DNA of 64,000 nucleotides from Anniella stebbinsi (GCA_029215795.1 JARDYH010000001.1:13849501-13913500); one strand, 5' to 3'; positions 52,767 through 63,512 are shown, numbered from the stretch's first letter. Numbers and translations: made by a program. The notes: generated by a model not told the origin, from the sequence alone.

Positions 52767-52812
52767 AATGACACAGCATAGGATCAAACTAGATTCCACA
52801 AAAGGAAAATGT
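52767..52812 (+). repeat. Direct repeat, left copy
   Basis: AATGACACAGCATAGGATCA and AAACTAGATTCCACAAAAGG recur with changes at 53353-53400. Confidence 0.75.
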
Positions 52813-52844
52813 ATATATACATAGACACACAAACACAAACATAG

Positions 52845-53000
52845 GGTACTATCTTATAATGACTACTGGTCCATCTAGCGCAGCAGCAGCTATCCAAGGG
52901 GTTTCACCATCACCTGATACCTGGTCATCTTAACTGAAGATGTCAGGGATTGAACTGGGTATCATCTGCATACAAACCATCGCTGAGCTAAGGCTCTTTC
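52845..53000 (-). mobile_element. tRNA-derived SINE, minus strand, near full length
   Basis: Distal end 'atgactactggtccatctag', then a body and the antisense tRNA-like head: 'gtcagggattgaactgggta' (B box in complement) and 'ccatcgctgagctaaggctc' (A box in complement). It lies between the two copies of a 45-bp direct repeat. Confidence 0.75.
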
Positions 53001-53036
53001 CACTGCTAGAAAGTCATCCACCATTTTCTAGCAGTG
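53001..53036. repeat. Perfect 12-bp inverted repeat, 12-nt loop
   Basis: CACTGCTAGAAA (53001-53012) pairs with TTTCTAGCAGTG (53025-53036). It directly follows the SINE. Confidence 0.85.
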
Positions 53037-53352
53037 TAGTAAAAGTCTGTTCAAGACATAGGGGACTTGAACCAAGAAACATGTATGGTTGCAACCTAAC
53101 CTACTGTGCTATCGTCGACAGTGCTCCATGGAGCCGGCTTCAAGCAAGAAGGGAACGTGTGTCTACAAAACAGCTTGTTACTGGCAATTATAAAGAAGCC
53201 TTGGAATTTTCCACATCTACCATAAATACTAAGAGGTTGGCCTCCATTGCCTTGTCAATGGAGCAGTACTTTCTGCTTCCCGGGCTTCTATCATCAGACT
53301 TAGAGGAAATAGACTCCGGGCTTAGATCTGGATATATTAATGCCTCCTCAAT

Positions 53353-53400
53353 AATGACACAGAGTAAGGGGATAAAACTAGATTCCCCAAAAAGCAATAC
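53353..53400 (+). repeat. Direct repeat, right copy
   Basis: AATGACACAGAGTAAGGGGA and AAACTAGATTCCCCAAAAAG, matching 52767-52812. Confidence 0.75.
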
Positions 53401-53405
53401 ACAAA

Positions 53406-53423
53406 GGGGGGGAGGGGGAGGGG
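53406..53423 (+). other. G-rich tract
   Basis: G runs of 7, 5 and 4 separated by single A residues. Quadruplex formation would need the first run to be shared. Confidence 0.5.
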
Positions 53424-53824
53424 ATAGAAGTAATTGATTTATTCTGACCTTTTGTTGACCACCCCCACCTCCAGCATGGTCCTGACATATTGCACCACTG
53501 CACCATCAAGAAAATTGTGGAGGTGGGGGGCAACCAACAATGTAGCACAACCAAGTAACCATCATGAGAAGGGAATCAGAAGCACTCCACCATACCTAGC
53601 ACTTCTTCCAGCCTTGCAGCTTTGCCAAACCTTTCACTCCAAGGTTTAGGCAGTTCATACTAACTTTAATTATTAAGATTGGCCAGCCAATTAACACATC
53701 CTTAATCTTTTTTTGTCAGGGGAGAAAATAACCCTGGAGATAAATATAATACTGGGAGAATTTTGGTAAGTCTTCCAATTGCTTATCAACATTTCTGTAA
53801 TTCTGACATTCCCCAATAGGTTTT

Positions 53825-53960
53825 TATTATTCCATTTTCCATGCAGATAAGTGAAGTGGATTGCCCATTATCACACAGAGAGCTAATAGAATGAAATGAG
53901 AGTGTTAGCCTAAGATCCCATACACTGGCTCTCCATGGCTACCTACCTAGTACATGGTTA
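53825..53960 (-). mobile_element. MIR-like SINE relic
   Basis: 'gattgcccattatcacacag' followed by 'agagctaatagaatgaaat' and 'cctaagatcccat' resembles the antisense MIR core ('cttgcccaaggtcacacagc'). Confidence 0.5.
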
Positions 53961-55640
53961 CATCCATCCAATAGCAAGCCTCAAACAGTTATTCGCCTGC
54001 CATGTAACCCTCTTTTCTCACGTAACTGGAAGGCAAGTGGAATTGAAATAAACTATGAGTGCAAATTTAATTGCAGAAGGATCTTCAATCCGTGCTTAAT
54101 GGCCCCTATTAGTCCATCATCCTTACACTTGGTCTGACTTATTTTGACGGCGAAGGGGAGACTGCAATGGAGAGGCAGCTTTCTTAGCATTGAAGAGTAT
54201 TACGCTCAAGCACATACAGATACCATTAGCTATCCCTCCCTCTTTTGGAAGGATGTAAGCAAAGCCATTTTTTTTCCTGCAATGCAATGCACGAGGAAGC
54301 ATGATTCTTCATGTCTGTATACAGCTAGGTAATTTTAGACTCTGAACCTAATGTCTTATTGGGGGGGGGGGTGTCCCTTTAGATGACCTTGTATATTATT
54401 TCAGTTGTGTGAAACATGCAATGATGAGCCTTTCTTCCCCATCACCAACACTGCTTGACAACTGCTTCTACATTCCTCGACTATTAAAATGTTCACCAAA
54501 CCTGATTAAAAAATGTTCTGAACATATGCAGTTCTGTATTTTAAGCTCACTTATGAGATAACAGCATCATGCAGGAATAAGATGGAACTTGCTTTTGTTA
54601 CCCTGATGCCCTCATCACCTACCACTCTTTGGGAGATCATTGGGATCCCACTAGACTGGGGGACCTTGGAGATTGGTCCCAAGGTCCAACCTCATCGGCT
54701 CCGCTACATAACTAACATCTTTCCATTTCTCCCTGTTGGTTTGTTTTTTATCCAAGATGGACTTATTCTTTTTGTATGTCTTCCCTATTAAGTATACATT
54801 TTCCAAATCTTTGGAAGCTTTAGAACTCTTTTTGGATAACGAGCATGCATTTTTGCAGAGATTTTGAACCACATGGTGGAAGAGTCCAGCATAGAAATAG
54901 AAAGAGCAGCGAGAACAACCGTATAATTTTTAGAGGAAGCAAGGTTTTATATTTTATTTCAGATCGCTTCCCATGTTTATGAACATATTTGGGAGTAAAT
55001 AAGTTGTTTTTAAAAATACAGTCAAGTTCTATACTCTTCAAAACATGCATCTTAATAATTTGGATTATGACTTGCAAGCCTGCATGTCTTTGAAATGCTC
55101 ACAAGCTCTGATGTGCCTCACAAAACATCCCCTAGAGTTTGGTCAGGTTATTATTGCAATTACTTATTTGTGATCACCAGGGCACCTCAGACAACTCAAG
55201 CAAGACTGGAAATCTGTTACACATTTCTCTATGCTGGATGCTAAATAAGCTGTTTTTAAAAAGTGAACACCTAAGAGAACGGAACAGTGCATGTAGCAAT
55301 TTCCTAATAGCAAAAACAGCCTCTCCCTCTGCAGTCTATCATCAGGCAGAACAATCGAAAGTGGATCAAGGGAAGAGAAGAGCAACCAATCACCCAAGTC
55401 ATCCCAAACCCTTCTGACTAGGAATGTTGGAGGAGTCTGGGGGGGTGGAGTTACATGAGCTTTCTTCGGCTCAGCCCCCTGGACTCCATTCCGTCTTCTC
55501 TGGCATGATGATTCGGGGCAGCTGATAGAATTTCCATACATTTATTTATTGTGTTAAAAAAACCCACATTTGTACAAATTACAGAAACAAATTGCACAGA
55601 TTTGCATGATTTGTGCAAAATTGTGTGAATTGTGAAAAGT
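53961..55640. other. Unique stretch, no gene seen
   Basis: Contains a G run near 54362-54371 and short open frames on both strands. 55570-55640 has repeated 'acaaattgcacagatttgca' like text of low complexity. Confidence 0.45.
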
Positions 55641-56345
55641 GTCCTTCCCTCACGTCCAGCTTGCCTGGCCGCAGGGAGGCTATTGTGGGCGTGGGAGGGA
55701 GAAAGAAATGTGTCCGATCGCTATTGGAGAGATCAGGTCGCGCCACAGGCCAGGGCCAGGGCCAGGGCGGCTACATTTATAGAAGCCGGCTGCGCCCAAA
55801 CCCCTCAGCCTGTTCTCGTCATGGCTCCCTCCCTCCCTGTATGCAGTGTGGGTTTACCTGGCCGTCCTATTGGGGGCTGAGTAGGAATTTTTGGCTCATA
55901 GCCGGATTGGCCGTGGCTGTGTGTCATTTTGCCTACATCACACTGTAAGTGGGGAGAGAGTCCTTAGGAATTGTAATATATTTTAACTCATTTAATTTGG
56001 CCACATTGAGCTTAGGCTGTTAGGAGCGGGCACGCTTAGGGGAAAGGGATGGTGATCATTCTGTGGCACTGTTGTTTGGTGACAGGTGATGCCTGAGGCC
56101 TTCCGCTGAGGGTTTTGCGGCTCCAGTGGGAGGATAGGGCTTACCTGTGAGGCCGACTCACCTCACTCCACCCAGTGTTTTGCGGCCCGGGGGGGAGTGA
56201 CATGGGAAGGCCTCTCCTCCCCAAAAGGGGTAGGCCTGGGGGTGGCGATCACCCAGACGCCACTCTCCAGGCATAGAATGCTTCGCCCGATATAAAACGC
56301 CTAGCTAGATTCTGGCATAGTTTAGGGCCCGCCCAGTTTCCCTTT
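55641..56345. other. GC-rich island, unidentified (LTR, other repeat or promoter)
   Basis: About 700 bp clearly richer in GC and CpG than its surroundings ('gaggtcgcgccac'-like text at 55735, 'gcttcgcccgatataaaacg' at 56281). It holds (CCAGGG)3 near 55755, a TATA-like 'catttatagaag' near 55772 and a second 'gatataaaacgcc' near 56289, plus an open frame (55613-55948) with a hydrophobic C-terminal segment. Two TATA-like sites and GC content would suit an LTR or an unannotated promoter; no target duplication, primer site or spliced gene was seen. Confidence 0.35.
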
Positions 56346-57523
56346 GCAGATCTTCTAATTAATTAATTTCCTGGATTACAGGAAAAAGCCCATAGCTCTG
56401 TTTACAAATGCAAGCCGAACTGGAAGCTACGGGAAAATCTGATGAGCACAAGAAGGGCTGGATGTCTCCATGACAGACATCCCTACTTCTGTCTCGTGAT
56501 GGCCAGAGCAGTTGCTGTGGGTGGGGAGAGGGTTCCACTGGACTTTTGAGTATTTTATATTTCCCATCCACCCCCACTGAAAGCAATAGGGTGGGAGAAT
56601 CAGGCAACCAAGCCAAGTAGGTAATCAAACCAAAATAAAAGAACGCCGTCTTCTAATTAAAAACGGCTAACTTCCTGATATTACTTTCCTTCCTAAACTG
56701 CAAGACACAGAATTTATGGTTTATTTTTTTTCCCACGAGAGTACTTCTGACCTCACTTTCCTAGGTCTTCTCCCTTTTCTTTCAACCCCCAGCTTCCAAT
56801 TGTCCAGTCTGGGTCTGCAAGGCCCGCTTAGCTTGTAATTATCCTAAAAGTTTCAAACTAGAGGAGTTTGTAGTCCAATCCCCACTTCCCAACTCCAGCT
56901 GCACCACTACTTCCTCGTGGATCGGTTGCAACCAGGAAGCAGAGAGTTCAAACAATTTATCGGCTGGGATTATATGTACTTGGTTTGGTGTAACAGAAAA
57001 CCACCAGTCGTACTCTGCCCAGTAATTTATAGAACTATTTCCTTTAACAATACAACCCATACAGGACAAAGACAAGCTCCTCTTCAAAGGAGCTGCCTTT
57101 TTTACTACCATCTCTTTACAGGCTTTCATATCAGAGTAAATACAAGCTTAAAGGGAGAGATGGAAAACTCACATTGTCTGTTGATGCACCATACAAGTGG
57201 TCCCAGATGTGCCACTACGAGTTCTGAGGAGTCCTACAAGGAAGAAAGAGAAAGCAGAAGCCTCTTCTTCCAGCAATTCCTTCAGTATAACAGGTACTTA
57301 GGGGTTTATTTTATCTCTTGGTTTTTTTTAACTCACAAAGGGGTTCTATTCCGGGAGATTCGCCTTGTTTATTTTGTGCCAACAACATCAATAACAGGCT
57401 GTTGAGCATCGCTTTGCATTCAATGGGACACAAGCTTTCCTCGACACCGCTTTGTCAGATTTAATACTGAAACTGTTCTCTGACGTACACACTCAGGGGA
57501 CATTATAATCAGCATCAATCAGG
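56346..57523. other. No recognised feature
   Basis: Unique. The 162-codon open frame at 56917-57405 has no recognisable domain or splice context. Confidence 0.45.
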
Positions 57524-57726
57524 GGCCCTGTTCACAAGATAAGAAAACCACAACACGCACCCCACATGACCCCTTACCCCACAGAGTGCCATGGCTTGTT
57601 AACTGTGCAATGCAGTTTATTGTTTCTTGAACAAACCTCCTTGAGCACCCATGGTTTGTAGTTGGGATGTTTAGAGTGGTTAACAAGCGACCCTGCAGAA
57701 AATGTCCTGGGTTCAGACTACACGCT
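57524..57726. mobile_element. Harbinger-like MITE remnant(s) (MITE H)
   Basis: Left end GGCCCTGTTCACAAGATAAG. Near the right, GGGTTCAGACTACACGCTAA is another left-type terminus, so two incomplete elements may be joined. Internal arms 'gccatggcttgttaactgtg' and 'catggtttgtagttggg' alternate in orientation. The TIR core GGCC(C)TGTT(T)CA.AC is shared with the neighbouring 57787 element. Confidence 0.5.
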
Positions 57727-57764
57727 AACCCACAGTTCAACAAATAACCCACAGTTCAACAAAT
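57727..57764 (+). repeat. Two exact 19-bp tandem units
   Basis: AACCCACAGTTCAACAAAT occurs twice back to back, with a third diverged partial copy after it. Confidence 0.95.
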
Positions 57765-57786
57765 AGCCCACACTCAACCACTGAAT

Positions 57787-57948
57787 GGCCTGTTTCAGAC
57801 GACACAATAATCAACGGAGGGGGGGGGGGGAAACAATCGTCAGTTGTGTTAATTATCATGTTGTCCGAATGCTGCCAATGAGCAACACAATGGACGATTG
57901 TTTCACCCCCCCCCCCTCCGTTGATTAGTGTGTCATCCGAAACAGGCC
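57787..57948. mobile_element. MITE A copy 3
   Basis: 162 bp. Left end GGCCTGTTTCAGACGACAC, right end GTGTCATCCGAAACAGGCC. AAT flanks both sides (57784-57786 and 57949-57951). Each arm carries a matching homopolymer (G run near 57818, C run near 57907), so the arms pair across them. Internal 'aaacaatcgtcagttgt' matches 11488-11505, which ties it to MITE A. Confidence 0.85.
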
Positions 57949-57951
57949 AAT

Positions 57952-58119
57952 GTGTATTACAGTGAATGCCTCTTAAAGTCACAGTCATAGGACCAGCTGC
58001 CCAAGCCTCTATAAGAACACAGGATGAGCTAGCTACATCTCTCCCCTTGGTTCTGCCTACCATTAGCTGCACTGTCTTCTGCTCCACCAGTGATTAGCAG
58101 CCACCACTGATCTTATCCG
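57952..58119. other. No recognised feature
   Basis: Unique spacer. Confidence 0.5.
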
Positions 58120-58375
58120 TGCATGAAATCTTAATTGATTTTATTGCTTCTGTTCTACCAGGTCATTTTATAGTCTTGTTACCTTTTTAGTTTTACTATT
58201 ATTTCAAGATTGATGGGATGTGTTGTACTGTTTCGATTACATTGTAGTTTTATGATCATACAGCACCCTAGAATCCATCAGGATGAAGTACAGAGTAGGA
58301 ATTTTTTAAATGATATAAATAATTATATTTGCAGTTCAGAAAGTGAACCCCTGATTTTAAAATGAATAAATAAAA
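58120..58375 (+). mobile_element. Possible L2-like 3' end, decayed
   Basis: T-rich UTR-like text then 'gcaccctagaatccatcagg' and a final 'aaaatgaataaataaa' resemble a LINE tail. Confidence 0.4.
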
Positions 58376-59018
58376 GTCTGGTTCTGATGTTTCCTTTCAG
58401 AAGGATTTCTACATACACACACACCCCACATTTGAACCCCTTTGTTTGTAAGCTCAAGCTGATAGCCCTGCTTTCTTCCTCCATTTCAGCTGTTTCTTCC
58501 ACCACACACCATAGACACATACACAGAAGAGGAAACACTTGTAGCTAAATCGCAGCTAAATCTGCTGATGTAAGTAATGGGAATTATTTGGTAATGATGC
58601 CTCCTGTTAGAAAGTCAATTAGCAGAGAAAACACAAAAGGCAGAACAGCATGAGTGTTTACCAGTCCCCCATTTACACAAGGCTCAAAAAATACAGCAGC
58701 CTTCTTTTGTGAAGAAAAGGTAAAATGATTTACTCACAATTTCTTGCCTATACAATGCACGTACAGTGTAGGGTTTCAAACATTGTTTGTTCAGTCTATT
58801 TCTTTGTGTTCTATAACATTGGCAGGAGAGAGAGAACAAACACAACTGGTCCCAGCAATGGAGGAGGTCAGAGAGGAAGGAGGAGGACCAGGAAGTTACA
58901 CTGTATGCTATAGAGATCCTAAGGCTAGCTAAGCCCAAAATTCCCATGCATTAACCAGCTAACTGCAACACTGCCCCCTTCCTGTAACTTGCAGATGAGG
59001 TTGCAATATTCCCAATAA
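58376..59018. other. No recognised feature
   Basis: Unique sequence with short open frames on both strands. Confidence 0.5.
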
Positions 59019-59189
59019 TAGGGTGTCCATATGAAAAGGAGGATAGGGCTCCTGCATCTTTAACAGTTGCATAGAACAGGGAATTTCAGCAGGTGTCATT
59101 TGTATGCATGCAGCTCTTGGTGAAATGTCCTGTCCATCATAACAGTTAAAGCTGCAGGAGCCCTGCCCTCTTTTGTAGCTGGTTACTCT
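59019..59189. mobile_element. MITE F, single-unit form
   Basis: TAGGGTGTCCATATGAAAAG at the left, '...agctggttactct' at the right (inverted GGTGACC-type end). The interior CTTTAACAGTTGCATAGAAC and CATAACAGTTAAAGCTGCAG correspond to one arm of the dimers at 48614 and 59948. About 170 bp. Confidence 0.75.
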
Positions 59190-59264
59190 GACAGAGGCTA
59201 AGGGCCACAAACAGGCCATAGTGATTATTTTATAGCACTTATGCTGCTTTTTGTTCACCAGATC

Positions 59265-59510
59265 CCTCAAAGTAATGTGCAATAACATCTAATAAAATTG
59301 CAACATTAAAAACAAGAACAACAAACCATTCTTTAAGCCAAATGCAATTTTTAAAGAAACCTATGTCCTGGTCTAAAACTCAGTGAGGATGCAGTCAGCC
59401 TGACCTTCTTTGGGAGGGAGTTCCACAGTGGAGGTGCTGCTACTGAAAAGGCCCTGTCTCGTATATTTGCCAACCTAACTCTCTTGGTGGTGGGTCACAC
59501 AACATTACTC
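59265..59510 (-). mobile_element. L2-like LINE C-terminal relic, minus strand
   Basis: 'gggagggagttccacagtgg' then 'gctactgaaaaggccctgtc' is the complement of the conserved RAFS..AP.LWNSLP region. Confidence 0.65.
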
Positions 59511-59519
59511 ATGACAGAA

Positions 59520-59710
59520 AGAACATAAGAGCCATGCTGGATCCGACCAAGGCTCCATCTAGTCCAGCACTCTGTTCACACATTGTCCAACCAGGAACCC
59601 ACAGGCAGAACATAGATGCAACAGCACTATCCCACCCATGTTCCCCAGCAACCGGTATATATAGGCATGCTGGCTCTGATAATGGACTGATACTGGAATG
59701 AAGTCAAACA
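59520..59710 (-). mobile_element. CR1-type LINE 3' end (second subfamily), minus strand
   Basis: 'gaacataagagccatgctgg' at the 3' end, then 'tccatctagtccagcactct' and 'cccatgttccccagcaacc'. Complement of 26360-26540. Confidence 0.88.
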
Positions 59711-59947
59711 AGCATCTGGCATGTGATGAATGGGAAGTCCCCAAATCCATCAGCCGCCATTGTGATATAATACAAAATGATGAACGCAAATTGAACAGAG
59801 ACTGCATTAGACTGTAGTTCTCCAGAACGGATATGCTCTCCCTTGAGGGAAGATGCCCTCTAACTTTGAGTGTTGAGAGCAGGTAGAACAGGAAGCCATT
59901 TCATATACTTCAAAATATATCTCAGCACCCAAAAATGGCTAGGCTAT

Positions 59948-60267
59948 TAGGCTGACCCTATGAAAAGGAGGACAGGGCTCATGTAACTTTAACAGTTGTA
60001 GAGAAAAGGGAATTTCAGCCAGTGTCATTTGCATGCAATTAGTTCCTGGTGAAATTCCCTCTTCATCACAACAGTTAAAGGTGCAGGCACTATACTAGAT
60101 TGACCGTATACAAAAGAAGGCAGGGCCCCTGCAACTTTAACTGTTGTGATGAAGAGGGAATTTCACCAGGAACTAATTGCATACAAATGACACTGGCTGA
60201 AATTCCCTTTTCTCTACAACTGTTAAAGTTACATGAGCCCTGTCCTCCTTTTCATATGGTCAGGCTA
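59948..60267. mobile_element. MITE F, inverted dimer copy 2
   Basis: The same 320-bp architecture as 48614-48933, with TA at both borders and arms of about 135 bp around a centre containing 'tagattgaccgtataca'. The interior is very similar to copy 1, while the outer ends (GGCTGACCCTATGAAAAGGA / TCCTTTTCATATGGTCAGGC) match the single-unit form better. Confidence 0.85.
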
Positions 60268-60754
60268 TAGGCTATAGAACCGCCTCCTGGCACTTTAATT
60301 CTCTAATCCGAACTAAGCCAAAAGTTACAAATCAGGTCTATTTTTGTCCCATGTTCCTGCTGCCAGAGCAGGGCAGAGAGCAGACCTTCCTGTAATTTCA
60401 CACTGATTAATTCTGCATGGGATCCAAGAACCTTAATCAAGGGAATTGCTTTGGGTTTCCTAGGAGAATAATTTTCACAAAGACAAATACGGCTGAGTCC
60501 TCACCACTACCACCCGCCTTAAAAATATAATGGAGTTCGCTTAGGAGGTAGAATGTCTTTTTGAATGTGCAAACTGCCTTTCTGACTTTATAGGTTCAAA
60601 AACCTTTTTTTTAAAAAAAGTAAGACTTATGCTCATATTCACACTGGAAGTTGCATGTAGTCAGCACTGATATGGGACACAGTCTAGGATAGGTTGGTAG
60701 GGCTGAAAAAGCCCTCAAGCCATTCACAAGAACTTCTGTGTCACCACCAGTTCC
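60268..60754. other. No recognised feature
   Basis: Unique sequence. Confidence 0.5.
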
Positions 60755-60960
60755 TGCTTATGAAGTACAGGAGGAGAGGATTTGTTTTGTTCCCTTCTCT
60801 CATAAAACTAGAGGTCATCCAATGAAAGTGACAAGCGGGATATTAGGACAGAGAAAAGGAAGAACTCCTTAACACGGTGCAGAATGAACTTCTCTGCCAC
60901 AAGGTGATGGCTACATCCAGCAAAGCTCAGCCTCACCAGAGTTCTCTGAATTCTGTCTCA
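60755..60960 (+). mobile_element. CR1-type LINE 3' coding relic, plus strand
   Basis: 'cataaaactagaggtcatcc' and 'ggatattaggacagagaaaa' parallel 26140-26210 in the larger copy. Confidence 0.6.
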
Positions 60961-60984
60961 AAGCTCATTTTGACTCAAGTCTGT

Positions 60985-61310
60985 ACGAGATTGAGAGCTC
61001 TGGGTTTTTCCCCTTTCATGTGAAAATCCAGGTATACATTCTTGCATATTTTCCCAGAGTTATGCATCAGTTGCGTGCATCTTTGAAATGTATGCATTCT
61101 TTTCCCATTCATTAAAGCTTATTTGTCTGCATTTTTCAAAAGTACCTATTTTTGGAGGGGGAGGTACACATTTTTTCAAATATACACATTTTTGGGGTCA
61201 ACCAATCAGATTACAAGCTTGATCACAGAATCTGTGTTCGATCTGAAAGGTTTGAATTGAGTAAATCCTGATAAAAACTGAAACGAATTTCTCATACTTC
61301 CCTAACTGAT
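60985..61310. repeat. Dispersed AT-rich repeat, unclassified, copy 6
   Basis: 'tgcatcagttgcgtgcatct' matches copy 1 at 3278. Closes with 'aaacgaatttctcatacttc' and 'ccta'. Confidence 0.55.
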
Positions 61311-61564
61311 CCTCACCATTTTATTTACATCTTCGCGTAAGTGCAGAGGCTCCCAATTTGGATCAGGACCACTGCAAATGGTTAGGGGAAGACTAAACCT
61401 TCCTACCCAGCCACCTTTCCCCTTAAAAGGTTCCCACAACCAACACCATAGGGAGTACAAAAACCTCCGTTAGTGCGGTCCCTATCCAGGACTTGACGGG
61501 GGCCCTCCTGGAGGAAAAACAGTTTTGCCACCCAGCTATAGTCCATCTGACATTCCATCTGGAA

Positions 61565-61742
61565 TAGCCTTTTAAAGTTATTATAGTGGTTTTAAATGTA
61601 TGTGTATATTGTGTGTATATTGTATGTTTTTGCTGTTTTAATCTTTGTATATTGTTTTTAATTGTTTTAATCTTATGTAAACCGCCCAGAAAGCTTCGCT
61701 ATGGGGCGGTATACAAGTGTAATAAAATAAATAAATAAATCT
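61565..61742 (+). mobile_element. L2 LINE 3' tail, plus strand
   Basis: 'gtggttttaaatgtatgtgt' into AAACCGCCCAGAAAGCTTCG and CTATGGGGCGGTATACAAGT with an (AAATA)n tail. Nearly the same as 28200-28372. Confidence 0.88.
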
Positions 61743-61785
61743 AAACCTTATACTCCTAACGGGATGGCTAAACCCCCATCTTTAG

Positions 61786-61913
61786 CAGGAGTGGGGAGAC
61801 TGTGGCCCTCCAGATGTTGTTGGATTGCACCTCCCATCGCTACTGACCATTGGCCCCAGGCTGATAGGAATTAGAGTCCAACAACAACTGGAGAGGCATA
61901 GCTCCCCCACCCG
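61786..61913. mobile_element. hAT-like palindromic MITE (MITE E)
   Basis: 'gtggccctccagatgttgtt' left and 'gtccaacaacaactggagag' right, inverted. Ends CAGGAGTGGGGA and ...CCCCCACCCG. About 128 bp. Confidence 0.8.
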
Positions 61914-62129
61914 TAATTTATCGGGCTCCCACAGGGGATGAAATACATCCTTGAACATTCACATACCAGGTACCATTGCAAGACGCAGCATCCTACCTCC
62001 ACACACCACCTATCATAATGACAATGTCATCCTCATCAGTTTTTAGCTCTCTACAAATTTATTACAGGAAAAGGTTGAAAACAAATGCTTTTTCTTTCTT
62101 TATATTCTGAGGAAACAATGCTCTCTGGA
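61914..62129. other. No recognised feature
   Basis: Short unique stretch. Confidence 0.5.
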
Positions 62130-62180
62130 ATAGATAGATAGAGATAGAGATAGAGATAGAGATAGAGATAGAGATAGATA
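62130..62180. repeat. (GATAGA)n / (GATA)n microsatellite
   Basis: About seven GAGATA hexamers flanked by GATA units. The minus-strand frame reads as Tyr-Leu and Ser-Ile repeats, an artefact. Confidence 0.95.
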
Positions 62181-62192
62181 AAATCTGCAATG

Positions 62193-62222
62193 ACTCTCTC
62201 TCTCTCTCTGTATGTATGTATA
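62193..62222. repeat. (CT)n(GTAT)n microsatellite
   Basis: About eight CT units, then three GTAT units. Confidence 0.93.
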
Positions 62223-62937
62223 TATTCCGCTCTTCTTCTTCTTTTTGCTTTTGCTTCACAACTTAGATCTTTCATTTCCCCTGACTTTCTTAGTAATGGT
62301 GTGCACAATCAAGTTCATGCTGTGACCAATGCAGGAGACATGAACAGTGCTATTCCTCCACGCTGGAGCCATTATAGACAACAATATACCAGACATGCCC
62401 AGTGAAATAATCCAATACTGTATCTCACAGCTGAAGTCATCCAGGAATTTGTATTAGGTAAGATCCGCAGGGAAGTGCGGTATTCAAAGGGAAAGCCATT
62501 TGGAAAGAGCTTTCTTTTTTCCCCTCTTCATCTGTATCCAGCGCAAAGCTACAGAGACTGAATGTGCTGCTAATAGCATATTCAGCACTCGCCTCTGATG
62601 CAGAGAAAAAATCTGGCACGAACGTCCAGCCCAGCTGCCTGTGGTCAGCTGTGTTACACTTTGCAAATGAATTTTTAAAGTCATTTGCAGTAGGGGACAA
62701 AAACGGAATTAATCCAAAGCTTCACAGACTCAGTGAGATGGCCAATATTATTGTTGCTGTTATTTATAAAATGCATTATTAGTTGCTTTTCCAATATTGA
62801 CAACAAAGGAGTGCTCGAGGCAATATACACATGATTAAACATTGCTTCCAAAGTTTCTTTAGGGGGGTGGTAGGTCATTCAAAACTCGAGTTCGTGTTGC
62901 ATTTGTTATTTCATAGACAGCACATACACAAAAGAAC
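62223..62937. other. No recognised feature
   Basis: Unique sequence; open frames on both strands overlap, and none has a domain. Confidence 0.5.
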
Positions 62938-63010
62938 AATTATTTATTGCATTTATTTCACACCTTTCTCCAAGGAGCCATATCTGGTTCTCTCTTTACT
63001 TTGTCCTTGC
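62938..63010 (-). mobile_element. tRNA-derived SINE 3' tail fragment, minus strand
   Basis: 'ttattgcatttatttcacac' and 'ctttctccaaggagccatat' match the tail of the SINE at 63256-63330. Confidence 0.6.
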
Positions 63011-63255
63011 AGAAACTGAATTAGGTAGCTTCTCAAGGACCATTGGACTGACACAATAGCATCTTCCACTGCAGCTAAGGACACAGGATCTCTTAAGGAA
63101 CACAGGACCATGACACTGCTCTGTGACCCCAAGTGTCTGCTGCCTGAGGCAAGTGCCCCACTCTACCTTATGGTAGGGCTGGACCTGCCTTCTGCTTTTG
63201 TTTCTTTTTTGCTTGATATCACTGCTTGTTCTCCAGCTCTCTCTAAGCATGCAAG

Positions 63256-63512
63256 CAATTTATTTTAATTTTTATTTATTATTGCATTTATATCCCACCT
63301 TTTTTTCCTCCAAGGAACTCAAGGCAGCATATATAATCCTCCTCCATTCCATTTTATCATCATAAAAACAACAACTCTGTGAGGTAGGCTGGGCTGAGAG
63401 CCTGTGACTGGTCCAAAGTCACCCAGTGGGTTTCCATGGCCGAGTGGGGACTAGAACCCGCATCTCCCAACTCCCAGTCCAACACTTTAGCCACTACACC
63501 ACACTGGCTCTC
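63256..63512 (-). mobile_element. tRNA-derived SINE, minus strand, full length
   Basis: In complement it begins 'agagagccagtgtggtgtag' with an A-box-like TAGTGGCTAAAGTG and a B-box-like GGTTCTAGTCCC. The body has CCCACTGGGTGACTTTGGAC and 'aacaactctgtgaggtaggc' (plus-strand reading), and the AT-rich tail is at 63256-63300. This head is familiar from squamate SINEs of the Sauria-SINE type. About 257 bp. Confidence 0.88.

Larger units (their letters stand above)
53037..53825. other. Unassigned sequence around the direct repeat
   Basis: A 165-codon open frame (52940-53437), the longest in the window, spans the SINE head, the hairpin, the right direct repeat and the G tract. It has no recognisable domain and is considered accidental. 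Confidence 0.5.

Noticed and set aside
52940..53437. Longest open frame (165 codons) as a gene
   Set aside because: It runs through an antisense SINE head, a hairpin, a duplicated repeat and a G tract, and shows no domain or coding composition.
55613..55948. Small membrane protein suggested by a hydrophobic C-terminus
   Set aside because: Only one short hydrophobic stretch in a GC-rich repeat-like block. A second frame is open over the same bases, and there is no supporting homology from memory.
56917..57405. 162-codon open frame as a gene
   Set aside because: Low-complexity predicted protein without motifs; overlapped by an opposite-strand open frame and with no exon context.
62051..62308. 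Tyr-Leu / Ser-Ile repeat protein on the minus strand
   Set aside because: It is the translation of the GATA/GAGATA microsatellite.
63440..63512. tRNA gene on the minus strand
   Set aside because: The same reasoning: a tRNA-like head of a SINE with a degenerate acceptor stem.
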